Source: Streptomyces sp. NBC_00285
GTDB taxonomy: Bacteria > Actinomycetota > Actinomycetes > Streptomycetales > Streptomycetaceae
Direction of reading: 5' to 3'
DNA: 64,000 nt
Assembly: GCF_036174265.1 (NCBI RefSeq)
Contig: NZ_CP108055.1
Span: forward strand, 10,044,001 to 10,108,000
Both the position numbers and the translations under genes were made by a program. Shown in pieces: positions 17,101 to 25,681 of the stretch. Below the pieces are notes generated by a model. It was not told where the DNA came from. It made no database searches and saw only the letters and a program-made list of their open reading frames with translations. Positions within the stretch are counted from its first letter, which is position 1. Each line of letters starts with the position of its first letter.

Positions 17101-17661
17101 ATGAGCGCGCCAGCACGCCGTCCGGATGCGGTGCGGAACCGGACCCGCATCGTCGAGGCTGCGCGTGCAGCCCTCGCCGAGTCCCCCAGCGTCCACCTCA
17201 ACGAGATCGCCAAGCGCGCCGGTGTGGGACAGGGAACGCTCTACCGGAACTTTCCCAACCGTGAAGCACTCCTCGCGGAGGTCTACCGACGCGACGTCGA
17301 AGAACTCGTGACCGCCGCCTCCGATCTGCTGGCAGCACACGAGCCCGTGGAAGCCTTGCGTCACTGGCTCGACCGAGTGATGGACTACGCGGAGATCAAG
17401 TACGGCGTTCTGGCGGTGCTCGAGCCGGCAGCGTGGCAAGACCTTGTCGCCCACAGCCAGAACCCCATCGAAGGCGCCCTCGGCCGCCTGCTGGACGCCG
17501 GGAAGGCAGCCGGTTCCATCCGCACGGACGTGGACGCCCGTGGGGTCATCCTGCTCATCGCCTACCTCGGCCGACTGGCCCGAGATGAGTGGGAATCGAC
17601 AGCACGGCCTCTGATGAACGTCATCCTTGAGGGCCTTCGCCGACAGGACGCGGATCGGTGA
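17101..17661 (+). CDS. TetR family regulator of the divergent SDR
   Basis: A 186-residue TetR regulator with a clear N-terminal helix-turn-helix: RNRTRIVEAARAALAESPSV, then HLNEIAKRAGVGQGTLYRNF and PNREALLAEVYRR. The C-terminal region is of the TetR_C SbtR/MRA-like kind. The ATG at 17101 follows AGGAGAG; an upstream in-frame codon at 17071 is within the operator region. Its promoter overlaps the palindromes at 17022-17068, so autoregulation is likely. Confidence 0.88.
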   Translation: MSAPARRPDAVRNRTRIVEAARAALAESPSVHLNEIAKRAGVGQGTLYRNFPNREALLAEVYRRDVEELVTAASDLLAAHEPVEALRHWLDRVMDYAEIKYGVLAVLEPAAWQDLVAHSQNPIEGALGRLLDAGKAAGSIRTDVDARGVILLIAYLGRLARDEWESTARPLMNVILEGLRRQDADR

Positions 17662-18206
17662 GGGCAGCAGATCCCGAAGACATCCTGAACAGTGACCGCA
17701 GCATCACCAAATACCAGAGGAGAGGCATCGAATTCGCCACCGTGCGGTGTCAGTTCTCGCTCCCGCCTACGAAGCCAGCCGGCTCACCGTGGACGACATT
17801 CTGCCCGCGCCGGCGCTCACCGAGTCCCTCGCCGCAGAGATCCTCAACACCCCGACTTCTCTGTAGCCACCCCGACTCCCCGCGCGAGGACAGCATCACC
17901 GGCCAGGCCGGGCGACGTCCGCCACCTCCCGGCGCTGGGCGTCGGCCCACGCCGACCACGACCCCACCCAGGCCGAAGACCTCACCTACGCCGCCAACCG
18001 GCTGCTGGTCGGCGACCCGAGCGACCCGGAGCGTGCAACGGCCGAACTGTCCCGCCTGCTGGTCACGCTGGGTGCCGAGGCTGCGATGCAGGGCTCCCGC
18101 GGCCGCCAAGTGCTGGTCACGAGGCTGGTGGACGAGGTCGTCGAGGCCGCCGGGAGTGCCTTTCGTGGACCTGCTGGAGCCTCGTCGGTTCACGGCGGGT
18201 TCGTGA
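17662..18206. other. Decayed coding sequence, family not recognised
   Basis: Two coding-like plus-strand segments without starts occur here. Around 17741-17866: VLAPAYEASRLTVDDILPAP then ALTESLAAEILNTPTSL-stop. Around 17945-18150: HADHDPTQAEDLTYAANRLL, PERATAELSRLLVTLGAEAA, VLVTRLVDEVVEAAGSA. They may be remnants of one or two genes; I cannot name the families. Confidence 0.4.
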
Positions 18207-18941
18207 TCACCAGGGGACGACGCCGTCGTCCTCGAAGAACGAACCGGTCGGGCCGCCATCGGGCAGGGTGGCGAGCCGGATCGCTGTGGCCGCGCCCTGT
18301 TCAGGAGTGCGGGGCCCTTGGCAGCCGGTGAAGTCGGTCGCGACCAGACCCGGGCAGGCGGCGTTGATCAGGATGTTCGTACCGGCGAACTGCCGGGCGT
18401 ACTGCACGGTGAGGGCGTTGAGGAACGACTTCGACGGCGCGTAGGCCGCCATGATCGGGATCTCGGTGTCCGGGTCCGCCTGCCGGGCCAGGGAGCCGAC
18501 GCTACTGGAGACGTTGACGATGCGTGGCGCGGCCGAGCGCCGCAGCAGTGGCAGCATCGCGTTGGTCACCCGGACGACCCCCACGACGTTGGTGTCCACG
18601 ACCCTGCGGAGCACCTCCAGGTCGAGCGCGGTCGGGTCCTGCACCCACCCCGGGTCCATCTCGCCCGAGATGCCGGCATTGTTGATCAGGGCGTCCAGGC
18701 GCCCGGACAGCCGTTCGATCAGTTCCGCGGCATCAGTGACGCTCTGGCCGTCGGTCACGTCCAGCGGTACCCCGAACGCGTCCACGCCGGCGGCACGCAG
18801 CTTCCCGACGGCGGTTTCGCGTCGGGCTGCATCGCGGGCTCCTACGCCCACGCGGTACCCCAGGCTGCCCAGCCCCGCCGCGATCTCGTACCCGATGCCC
18901 TTGTTCGCGCCGGTCACCAGCGCGATCATCGTTTCGCTCAT
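18207..18941 (-). CDS. SDR family oxidoreductase
   Basis: A 244-residue SDR similar to carbonyl-reductase-like members. TGANKGIG lies at about residues 10-17, NNAG follows DALINNAGISGE, the Ser is in IVNVSSSVGSL and YAPSK supplies the Tyr/Lys pair. It ends with PTGSFFEDDGVVPW, a conserved tail of this subgroup. The start is taken at MSETMIALVTG (18941); a start at 19001 would cross the LysR operator. It is divergently arranged with the LysR gene at 19034 and is the probable target. The SDR stop at 18207 abuts decayed sequence. Confidence 0.87.
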   Translation of the reverse strand: MSETMIALVTGANKGIGYEIAAGLGSLGYRVGVGARDAARRETAVGKLRAAGVDAFGVPLDVTDGQSVTDAAELIERLSGRLDALINNAGISGEMDPGWVQDPTALDLEVLRRVVDTNVVGVVRVTNAMLPLLRRSAAPRIVNVSSSVGSLARQADPDTEIPIMAAYAPSKSFLNALTVQYARQFAGTNILINAACPGLVATDFTGCQGPRTPEQGAATAIRLATLPDGGPTGSFFEDDGVVPW

Positions 18942-18999
18942 GCTGATGATGGTGGCTCTCGGACAAGCGGCGCGGCCAATACCGATACGGTGCCCTGTC

Positions 19000-19014
19000 A
19001 TACCTGCCAGGTAT
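19000..19014. promoter_or_regulatory. LysR-type T-N11-A operator
   Basis: ATACCT-GCC-AGGTAT is a perfect 15-bp interrupted palindrome with the T-N11-A spacing of LysR-type regulator sites. It sits 20 bp before the lysR start and 59 bp before the divergent SDR start. A weaker related sequence (ATACCGATACGG) lies at about 18980-18991. Confidence 0.7.
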
Positions 19015-19033
19015 CACCGCGTATGCTGCGGCC

Positions 19034-19897
19034 GTGGACACCCTGGAGACCCGCGAGCTGAGGTACTTCGTGGCCGTCGCCGAGGAACTGCACTTCGGGC
19101 GCGCCGCCGAGCGCCTCGGCATGGCCCAGCCGCCGCTGTCACGGGCGATCCAGCAGCTCGAACGGCGCCTCGGGGTCTGCCTGCTGCAGCGCAACCGCCG
19201 TGGCGTCCGCCTGACCGGTGCCGGAGAGGTGCTGTTGCACGAGGGCCGGGCGGCCCTCGACGCGACCGCTGCCGCCGCTCGCCGCACCCGGCGCGCCGGC
19301 GGTGCCGACAGCCCTGGCGGCCCCCGCGGTCGGCTGGTCCTCGCGGTGAAGGCCGCCGCGACCCACGAACTGCTGCGGAAGCTTCTCGACGCCTACGCGG
19401 CCGAGCCCGACAGTGCCGAGATCGAGGTGCTGCCGTGCGGCCTTTGCGAGCAGGAAGAACTGCTGCGCGACGGACGCGCTGATGTGGCGCTCATGCACAC
19501 GCCGTGGAACTCCCTGACCGGGTTCGACAGCGAGGCACTGGCGACCGAGGGGCAGGTTGCCCTCCTGCCTGCTGGGCACCCCCTCGCCGCCCGCGAGACC
19601 CTGTCCCTGGCCGAGGTCAGGGACGTCCCCGATCTGCCGCTCGCCCGCTGGCCCACCCACGGCACCTACGCGCCCGGCCCGGGCCCCGAGATCCACAACC
19701 AGACGCAACTGGCCCAGTTGATCGCCCTCGGACGCACCCTGGCGGTCGTCCCCGACTCCGCCCGCTCCTGGCTGTGGGCCGAGCACACGGCCGTCCCTGT
19801 GACCGACGCGCCTCCCGTCGTGACCCACATCGTCTGGCCCGCCCACAGCCGCTCCCTCGCGCTGGCTGGCCTGATCCGCACGGCCGCACGGCCGTGA
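19034..19897 (+). CDS. LysR family transcriptional regulator
   Basis: A 287-residue LysR-type regulator. The N-terminal winged helix is clear: LRYFVAVAEELHFGRAAERL, then GMAQPPLSRAIQQLERRLGV (residues about 7-48). It is followed by the linker helix and an inducer-binding domain typical of this family (ALMHTPW..., LLPAGHPLA...). The start is GTG at 19034. It is divergent from the SDR at 18207, with a T-N11-A palindrome between. It most likely controls that SDR in response to a small ligand. Confidence 0.9.
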   Translation: MDTLETRELRYFVAVAEELHFGRAAERLGMAQPPLSRAIQQLERRLGVCLLQRNRRGVRLTGAGEVLLHEGRAALDATAAAARRTRRAGGADSPGGPRGRLVLAVKAAATHELLRKLLDAYAAEPDSAEIEVLPCGLCEQEELLRDGRADVALMHTPWNSLTGFDSEALATEGQVALLPAGHPLAARETLSLAEVRDVPDLPLARWPTHGTYAPGPGPEIHNQTQLAQLIALGRTLAVVPDSARSWLWAEHTAVPVTDAPPVVTHIVWPAHSRSLALAGLIRTAARP

Positions 19898-20224
19898 CCA
19901 GCTGCTGGCCCCATCGGTCAGCTCCCGGGACAGCTCGGATGCCACCAGGGCCGGCGAGACCGAAGAAGCAGACCCACGGGACCAGATCATCGGGGACTGC
20001 GAGCGAATCGGACCAGATCACTGGAGGCAGGGACCGGATCACCTGATGGGACACCGGCTGGGGATCAACGGGTTTGGACGCTCTCACCGTGCCCGACCTC
20101 CTGGACCTTGTGAAGTCCCACGGGGTCGATGTCTCCATAGTCCACGCGCACCATGCGCCATGAGCGGAGGCCGTTCGACGGCGCCCCACCGGAGCCTTGT
20201 CCCTCTCGACACGTCGTGTGACAC
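19898..20224. other. Intergenic stretch with short coding-like tail
   Basis: No complete gene. One plus frame at about 20069-20163 reads GLDALTVPDLLDLVKSHGVD then VSIVHAHHAP-stop, which looks like the end of a lost protein of unknown family. Nothing else is supported. Confidence 0.4.
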
Positions 20225-21526
20225 CTACGGCATGGCCGACGAGGTGACAGGCGATCCGGCCGGGGCGGCGGAGTCCGGCACCCCCGGGTAGTCGGGCAGC
20301 TCGACGCCGTTGATCGCGCGCCCGACCAGCTCGGTGAACCATTCGCCGGCGAAATCTGGGCCCGGCTCGGCGTCCGGCCCGGGGAGGTCGCGGCTGCGGG
20401 CGTTCAATCGGCCGATCTCCTGGTTGGCCTCGACGAACGAGCGCATCCGCGCCTCGTAGCGGGCGAATCCGGTGCCGGGGTCCCATCCGGCGGCGGCCAG
20501 CTCTCCGGCCAGCAGATAGGCGCCGACCAGGGCCAGCCCGGTGCCCTGCCCGGACATCGGCGACGAGCTGAACGCCGCGTCCCCGAGCAGCCCCACCCGT
20601 CCGTTCGACCAGCGGTCCATCACCACCTGGGCGACCTGGTCGAGGTAGAAGTCCGGGGTGTCGTCCAGGTGCGCGAGGATGGCCGGGGCCAGCCAGCCCA
20701 GGCCCGCCATCCGCTCACGCAGCAGGCGCTTTTGGGCCGCTACGTCACGGTGGTCGACGTGGAAGTCGGCCGAGGCGGAGTAGAACATGGCCATCGCCCG
20801 GGTGGCGTCCTGGATGGGTCGCAGGAGTGCGGAGCGCCCGGACTCCTGGTCCTGGTACTCGAGCAGCCAGCGGTCCAGCCCGAACTCGTTGGGCACACTG
20901 TAGAAGGCCAGCACGTGCCCGAGATGGCTGACGAACTGCTCATGCGGGCCGAAGACCATCGCCCGCAGTTCCGAGTGCAGCCCGTCGGCCCCGACCACCA
21001 GGTCGAAGCGCCGCCGGTCGCCGCCCGCGAAGACCACGTCGACCCCGTCCGCGTCCTGGGTGAGCTCGGCGATTCGGTCGCCGAAGATGTACTCGACGCC
21101 GTCGCGGGTGTCGTCGTAGAGCAGCTGGGACAGGTCTCCGCGCAGGATCTCGATGTCCGCGATGAACCCGTCGCCACCGTCGTCGTCCGCGCGGAAGGTC
21201 TCCAGCACCTGCCCGTCCGCGTTCACGGTGTGCGCGCCCGCGGTATCGGTGCACGCCGCACGGACCGCCGCGTCCAGTCCCATGCGTCCGATGACCTCCT
21301 TGGCGACCCCGCGTGCGTCCACCGCCTGCCCGCCGGGACGCAGCTCGCAAGCCCGCTCCACCACGGTCACCTCGGCCCCCCGTCGGTGCAGCCAGTGGGC
21401 CAGCGCGGGTCCCGCGATGCTCGCGCCCGCCACCAACACCCGGGGACCGCTCACCGGCGTCCCCTGCTCGCCTGTGCGGATCGTGCGCTCCTGCTCGGAG
21501 TCGTCGACGCTCATCACTGTCTCCAT
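20225..21526 (-). CDS. FAD-dependent monooxygenase (PHBH fold)
   Basis: A 433-residue flavoprotein monooxygenase of the FAD_binding_3/PHBH group, acting on aromatic or polyketide-like substrates with NAD(P)H and O2. The N-terminal GxGxxG equivalent is VLVAGASIAGPALAHWLHRR (residues about 29-48). The DG motif is in LVVGADGLHSELR and the GD motif in RVGLLGDAAFSSSP with GQGTGLALVGAY. The preferred start is METVMSV at 21526, 6 bp after GGAGG. A longer frame to 21610 reads no recognisable sequence. It stands alone; TetX-like antibiotic inactivation is also possible. Confidence 0.85.
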   Translation of the reverse strand: METVMSVDDSEQERTIRTGEQGTPVSGPRVLVAGASIAGPALAHWLHRRGAEVTVVERACELRPGGQAVDARGVAKEVIGRMGLDAAVRAACTDTAGAHTVNADGQVLETFRADDDGGDGFIADIEILRGDLSQLLYDDTRDGVEYIFGDRIAELTQDADGVDVVFAGGDRRRFDLVVGADGLHSELRAMVFGPHEQFVSHLGHVLAFYSVPNEFGLDRWLLEYQDQESGRSALLRPIQDATRAMAMFYSASADFHVDHRDVAAQKRLLRERMAGLGWLAPAILAHLDDTPDFYLDQVAQVVMDRWSNGRVGLLGDAAFSSSPMSGQGTGLALVGAYLLAGELAAAGWDPGTGFARYEARMRSFVEANQEIGRLNARSRDLPGPDAEPGPDFAGEWFTELVGRAINGVELPDYPGVPDSAAPAGSPVTSSAMP

Positions 21527-21819
21527 GTGCTTCCTCCCGGGCCGGCACGTTTCCACCACTGGACCACCGCTGTCGGTGGATCCAGCAGCATCGACTGCGG
21601 ATCCGCCCAAAACTCATCGGCACGGCCGCAATCGCGTCCGCGCTCCCGCAAACACCTTGAGCTCGGCTTGCGTGCGCGGCGGGCATGGTCGTGATCGGCT
21701 CGATCCTCGGCAGACATCGACGAGAAACGCCAACGCCGATGAGACGTCAGGTCGACCGTGGCGGCGAATTCGAGAGGAGCGGCCCTGGTGGGGGCGGGAG
21801 CGGCTGGCAGTACCTGCGG

Positions 21820-21986
21820 TGACCGGGGCGGCGTGGCGACGGCATCAGGAAGCGGGGGATGGGCTCCAGTCGGTAGGCGTCCCTGTGGGTGATCACGCGG
21901 CCGGCGGTGGGCGGTGTGAAGTGGGTGCCGAGGAGGAGGGTGTCCGTGCCGGCGAGGGAGCGGAGCAGCTCGCGGCGGGTGGTACC
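21820..21986 (-). pseudogene. MBL-fold hydrolase C-terminal remnant
   Basis: The minus strand reads GTTRRELLRSLAGTDTLLLG then THFTPPTAGRVITHRDAYRL, the C-terminal stretch of metallo-beta-lactamase-fold hydrolases (the L.GTHF..PTAGR... histidine segment). No HxHxDH N-terminal half is found upstream. It is a decayed fragment between the monooxygenase and the sigma-factor operon. Confidence 0.55.
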
Positions 21987-22036
21987 CGAAGGCCCGTGAC
22001 AGCAAGCCTCTCTGTGTGACGTGGATCACGACGCCG

Positions 22037-22067
22037 GGAAAACCTGTTGCCCGGTCCGGGCGTCTAG
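22037..22067 (+). promoter_or_regulatory. ECF-type promoter of the sigma operon
   Basis: GGAAAAC at 22037-22043 (-35) and CGTCTAG at 22061-22067 (-10) are separated by 17 bp. This is the GGAAC/CGTC pattern of many ECF sigma factors. Transcription should begin at about 22072-22075, at the GTG that starts the sigma gene. The operon is probably autoregulated and its first message leaderless. Confidence 0.7.
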
Positions 22068-22072
22068 CAGGT

Positions 22073-22633
22073 GTGAGATCAGTCAGAGCAGCGCTGCACG
22101 AGGTGGACGAGGAGCGCCTCGTCCGGCTGGTGGCAAAGGGCGACCGCGCCGCGTTCGAGGAGCTGTACCGGCGTACGTCGCCGTGGATGGCGGTGCGGCT
22201 GCGCCGCCGGTGTGTGGACGAGCAGATCGTCGCGGAGGTCATGCAGGAGACCTACTTGGCGGTCTGGCGCGCGGCAGGTGCGTTCGCCGGAACGGCTGTC
22301 GGGGGGACGGCCATCGGTTGGCTGTGGACGATCGCCGCACGCCGCCTGGTCGACGCGTTCCGGCGCAGGGCTCACCACGCGGAGCCACCGCCGGCCGCCG
22401 CTGCGCCCGACGTGGCACCCGCCGCCGAGGAGTTGGCGCTCGCGGAGACCGTAGGCGGTGACGTCGGGGACGCATTGCGGTGCCTCGCGCCGGAGCTGAG
22501 ACAGGTACTGCAGGCGATGGTGCTCGACGGGCTGTCCGTCCGGGAGACCGCGGTCCTGCTCGGGCTGCCCGAAGGCACGGTCAAGACCCGTGCCCGCCGG
22601 GCCCGTATCGAGATGCGGAGGACGCTGGCATGA
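22073..22633 (+). CDS. ECF family RNA polymerase sigma factor
   Basis: A 186-residue ECF sigma factor. Region 2 reads FEELYRRTSPWMAVRLRRRC and ...EQIVAEVMQETYLAVWRAAG. Region 4 near the C-terminus reads LRQVLQAMVLDGLSVRETAV and LLGLPEGTVKTRARRARIEM. The GTG at 22073 is chosen because it falls 6 bp after the -10 hexamer and no ribosome site is visible, as expected for a leaderless message. A GTG at 22016 would extend through the promoter. It overlaps the anti-sigma gene by 4 bp (ATGA). It should direct transcription of its own operon and possibly others. Confidence 0.88.
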   Translation: MRSVRAALHEVDEERLVRLVAKGDRAAFEELYRRTSPWMAVRLRRRCVDEQIVAEVMQETYLAVWRAAGAFAGTAVGGTAIGWLWTIAARRLVDAFRRRAHHAEPPPAAAAPDVAPAAEELALAETVGGDVGDALRCLAPELRQVLQAMVLDGLSVRETAVLLGLPEGTVKTRARRARIEMRRTLA

Positions 22634-23448
22634 GTGTCGAACACGCATCGAAGCGGATCATCGAGGGATACCTGCTCGGCGGCGCGCACCTGTCCGCCGA
22701 CGAGGTGTGGGCCGTGGAGGCGCATCTGGAGAGGTGCCAGCTGTGCCGTGACCGGTTGTCCGCCGCGGTCGGTGCCGGGGCACCCGACGTGGTACAGCTC
22801 GTCGACACGGTGTGGTCCGGCCTCGAACCCCGACTCGCGGTCACTGCCACGATGCCGCGCCGACGGCGCTGGTCGGCGCGGCTGTCGAGGTGGATGACCC
22901 CCGCGATGGTGCCCTGGCTGGCCATGGTCGTGGGCATGACGCTGATGGCCCCGCTGCTCGACCTGGCCTACACCGGCTCCGGCGAGGTGTCGTTGGTCCT
23001 GCTCCTCGCGCCGGTGCTGCCCGTGCTCGGCGTCGCCGCGTCCTGGTCGCGCGGTCTGGACCCGGCCTACGAGCTGACGGCCTCGGTCCCCAGGAGCGGG
23101 CTCCATCTGGTGCTGCGGCGCACCACGTCCGTGCTCGGTGTGGTGGTCCCCGCGCTGCTGGTGGGCGGCTGGGTGACGGGAGTGATGGTGGTGCAGTGGT
23201 TGCTGCCCTGTCTGGCCTTCACCTCGGCGACCCTGGCGCTCGGCGGTGTCATCGGTGTGACCCGCGCCGCCTTCGTGCTGGCCGCCGTGTGGGCCGGCGT
23301 GGTCGTGGCGCCGACCCTGGCCACCAACCGTACGACCTTCGCCCTGCAGACGGGCGGACTGCCCGCGTGGGGGCTGATCCTCGCGGTCGGTATCGGCGTC
23401 GTGATCGCCCGCAGAGGCGCGTACACCGTCCTGGAAACTCATCGATGA
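22630..23448 (+). CDS. Membrane anti-sigma factor with zinc-finger domain
   Basis: A 272-residue protein. The N-terminal anti-sigma zinc-binding motif is AHLERCQLC (His32-x3-Cys36-x2-Cys39, zf-HC2/ZAS type). It is followed by about six hydrophobic segments, from WMTPAMVPWLAMVVGMTLMA to WGLILAVGIGVVIARRGAY. The multi-pass membrane part is larger than the single span of ordinary anti-sigma factors and may sense the membrane or contact the exporter. The gene overlaps sigma by 4 bp and the ABC gene starts at its end. It should hold the sigma factor inactive until a signal arrives. Confidence 0.85.
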   Translation: MSVEHASKRIIEGYLLGGAHLSADEVWAVEAHLERCQLCRDRLSAAVGAGAPDVVQLVDTVWSGLEPRLAVTATMPRRRRWSARLSRWMTPAMVPWLAMVVGMTLMAPLLDLAYTGSGEVSLVLLLAPVLPVLGVAASWSRGLDPAYELTASVPRSGLHLVLRRTTSVLGVVVPALLVGGWVTGVMVVQWLLPCLAFTSATLALGGVIGVTRAAFVLAAVWAGVVVAPTLATNRTTFALQTGGLPAWGLILAVGIGVVIARRGAYTVLETHR

Positions 23449-23480
23449 CCATCGGAAAGAACATGGGAAAGGAACACCAC

Positions 23481-24290
23481 ATGACGTCCGCCGTGAGCGC
23501 GGCCGACATCGCACCGACGGCCTACGCCTGGGAGATCCAGGCCACCGGGCTGAAAGTCAGGGTCGGCAAGAAACGGATGGCCGTCGACGGCCTCGACCTC
23601 TCGCTGGGCGTCGGCGTGCACGGACTCCTCGGCCCCAACGGGGCGGGCAAGACCACCCTCATCCGGACGCTGGCCACCGTGCTGCGCCCCACCGAGGGCA
23701 GCCTGGAACTGCTCGGCGAGTCCGTGGGTGCCATGAGCCAGCACCGTGCGGTGCGCCGCCGAATCGGCTATCTGCCACAGGAGTTCGGCTACTACAAGCG
23801 CTTCACCGTACGCGAGTTCGTCGAGTACATGGCCTGGCTGAAGGAGGTGCCCAAAGCGGGCATCCCCGCGGCGGTGCAACGCGCCGTGGAACGGGTGGGG
23901 CTGGCGGACCGCGCCGACGAGAGGATGAAATCCCTGTCGGGCGGCATGGTGCGCAGGGTCGGTATTGCCCAGGCCATCGTCAACGACCCGACGATCCTGC
24001 TCCTCGACGAGCCGACGGTGGGCCTGGACCCGGCACAACGCCTGCGCTTCCGCGAGCTGCTGCAGGAGCTGGGCACGGACACCTGTGTGCTCGTCTCGAC
24101 CCATCTGGTGGAGGACGTCGCCGCCGCCTGCACCGACGTGGTGCTCCTCGCCGAAGGGCGGCTGGTCTTCAAGGGGTCTCCGGACGAGCTGGCCTCGGCG
24201 GGCGGCCCGGAGCATGTGGGTGACAGCCCGCTGGAACGCGGCTACTCGGCTCTGCTGCTCAACCCCGAGCAGGCAAGGGGCACTTGGTGA
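23481..24290 (+). CDS. ABC transporter ATP-binding protein
   Basis: A 269-residue ABC ATPase with Walker A GPNGAGKTT (residues 51-59), Q-loop LPQEFGYY, signature LSGGMVRR, Walker B ILLLDEPTVGLDP and a switch His in STHLVEDV. The start at 23481 has AAAGGAA upstream. Starts at 23445 (overlapping the anti-sigma stop) and 23463 are in frame, so the N-terminus is uncertain by 12 residues. It forms an export system with the two membrane proteins that follow. The C-terminal extension (LASAGGPEHVGDSPLERGYS) resembles those of ABC-2 exporters. Confidence 0.9.
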   Translation: MTSAVSAADIAPTAYAWEIQATGLKVRVGKKRMAVDGLDLSLGVGVHGLLGPNGAGKTTLIRTLATVLRPTEGSLELLGESVGAMSQHRAVRRRIGYLPQEFGYYKRFTVREFVEYMAWLKEVPKAGIPAAVQRAVERVGLADRADERMKSLSGGMVRRVGIAQAIVNDPTILLLDEPTVGLDPAQRLRFRELLQELGTDTCVLVSTHLVEDVAAACTDVVLLAEGRLVFKGSPDELASAGGPEHVGDSPLERGYSALLLNPEQARGTW

Positions 24291-25681
24291 ACGGCCGCGT
24301 CCTGCGTATCGAACTGAAGCGTTCCGTCGCCCCATGGGCCGGCGTCATGGTCCTGGCGCCGGCGCTGGCGTTCCTGTACCTGCTCTCCGGACAGTGGCGC
24401 ATGGGCACCACGGCGTGGACGGCCCAGTGGACGCCCATGGCCCTGTGGACCCGCTCCCTGATGTTCTACCTGTGGCCGCTCGCCGTGGGGCTCGGGGCAC
24501 TGCAGGGTCTGCGCGACCACCGCTCGAAGATGGCCGAACTGCTGACGAGTACGCCACGGCCCGCCCGGCACCGGGCGGCCATCCTGGCGGGCGCGACAGC
24601 GATCACGCTTGTCTCGGCCTTCGCGCTCCTCGTCCTCGTGGGCGGGGTCCAGGTGCTCGACCACACCGAGTACATGCACCTCGGATGGCTGCCGATCTCG
24701 CTTGTGGGGGCGCTCTTCCTCGTCGCAGGGGCCGTGCTGGGCATGGGGGCCGGGCGGGCTCTGCCGTCCCCGCTCACCCCGCCCGCGCTGGCCATGAGCG
24801 CCGTCGTGTTCACGGCTCTCATGTACATGTCGCTGGGCCGGACGGAGACGGACACGGCGTCGGGAATCCCCATCACGGAGCCGAACCGGCTCTCGCTGCT
24901 GTCACCGACGGTGGAAGACGTGCGCGAGGCGTTCGTCACGCTCTCCGCCTCCGTGCACGTCGGGCAGACGATCTGGCTGCTGGGCATGGCCGCGACCGGC
25001 TTCGCACTGCTCGTCGCCGCGACCCCGCGCGCCCGGCTGACCGCCCTGACACCCGTCCTGGCGGGTGCGGCGATCGCCCTGCTCGTCCTCCCCACCGACC
25101 CGCGCCAGATGTACGTCGTCGACAAGGCCGCCGCAGAGCCGGTGTGCGACGGCCCGGTGTGCGTGACGAAGACACAGCGGGCACGACTCGCGGACCTTGC
25201 GGGCCCCGGCAAGGAGGCACTGCGCCTGCTGCACGATGCCCTCGGTGATCAGGCACCGGACTCGGTCCGGGAGAGCACCGCCGTACTGCCGGAGGGCTCC
25301 ACGCCACGGTGGTCCCGCAGCACCGTGCTCTTCGACTTCGACGACGACATCGTCGCCACCGCGAAGGGCGAGGAGCTGACCTGGGCTCTGATCGCCAAAG
25401 GCATGGTGCCAGGGTGCACCCCCGTCGGCTGGAGCGGCATGGGCGGAGACGAATACGCGCGGACGGTCGCGCTGGGTTGGGTCCTCGGGGACCTCAAGCC
25501 GCTCGGCGGCCCGTCGGCTCGTTTGCCCGCCCGCGCCCAAGCCGAGACCCGCACGGTGTGGAAGGAACTCATGGCACTTCCACGGGCCGAGCAGCTCTCG
25601 CGGATCAACGCGATGCGCGCCGCCGCGCTCTCCTGTGAGGGCGACCCGTTCGAGGTGCTGTCCGGCGGTGCGTCCCGGTGA
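24287..25681 (+). CDS. ABC-2-like permease with extracytoplasmic domain
   Basis: A 464-residue membrane protein. The first part has ABC-2-type spans: WAGVMVLAPALAFLYLLSG, SLMFYLWPLAVGLGALQGL, ITLVSAFALLVLVGGVQVL, LVGALFLVAGAVLGMGAG, ALAMSAVVFTALMYMSLG and a further pair before residue 270. The last 180 residues are soluble and include CDGPVCVTKTQRARLADLAG, a pair of cysteines. It starts at a GTG overlapping the ATPase stop by 4 bp (GTGA) and is coupled to it. It is probably the membrane channel of the exporter; the cargo is unknown. Confidence 0.8.
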   Translation: MNGRVLRIELKRSVAPWAGVMVLAPALAFLYLLSGQWRMGTTAWTAQWTPMALWTRSLMFYLWPLAVGLGALQGLRDHRSKMAELLTSTPRPARHRAAILAGATAITLVSAFALLVLVGGVQVLDHTEYMHLGWLPISLVGALFLVAGAVLGMGAGRALPSPLTPPALAMSAVVFTALMYMSLGRTETDTASGIPITEPNRLSLLSPTVEDVREAFVTLSASVHVGQTIWLLGMAATGFALLVAATPRARLTALTPVLAGAAIALLVLPTDPRQMYVVDKAAAEPVCDGPVCVTKTQRARLADLAGPGKEALRLLHDALGDQAPDSVRESTAVLPEGSTPRWSRSTVLFDFDDDIVATAKGEELTWALIAKGMVPGCTPVGWSGMGGDEYARTVALGWVLGDLKPLGGPSARLPARAQAETRTVWKELMALPRAEQLSRINAMRAAALSCEGDPFEVLSGGASR

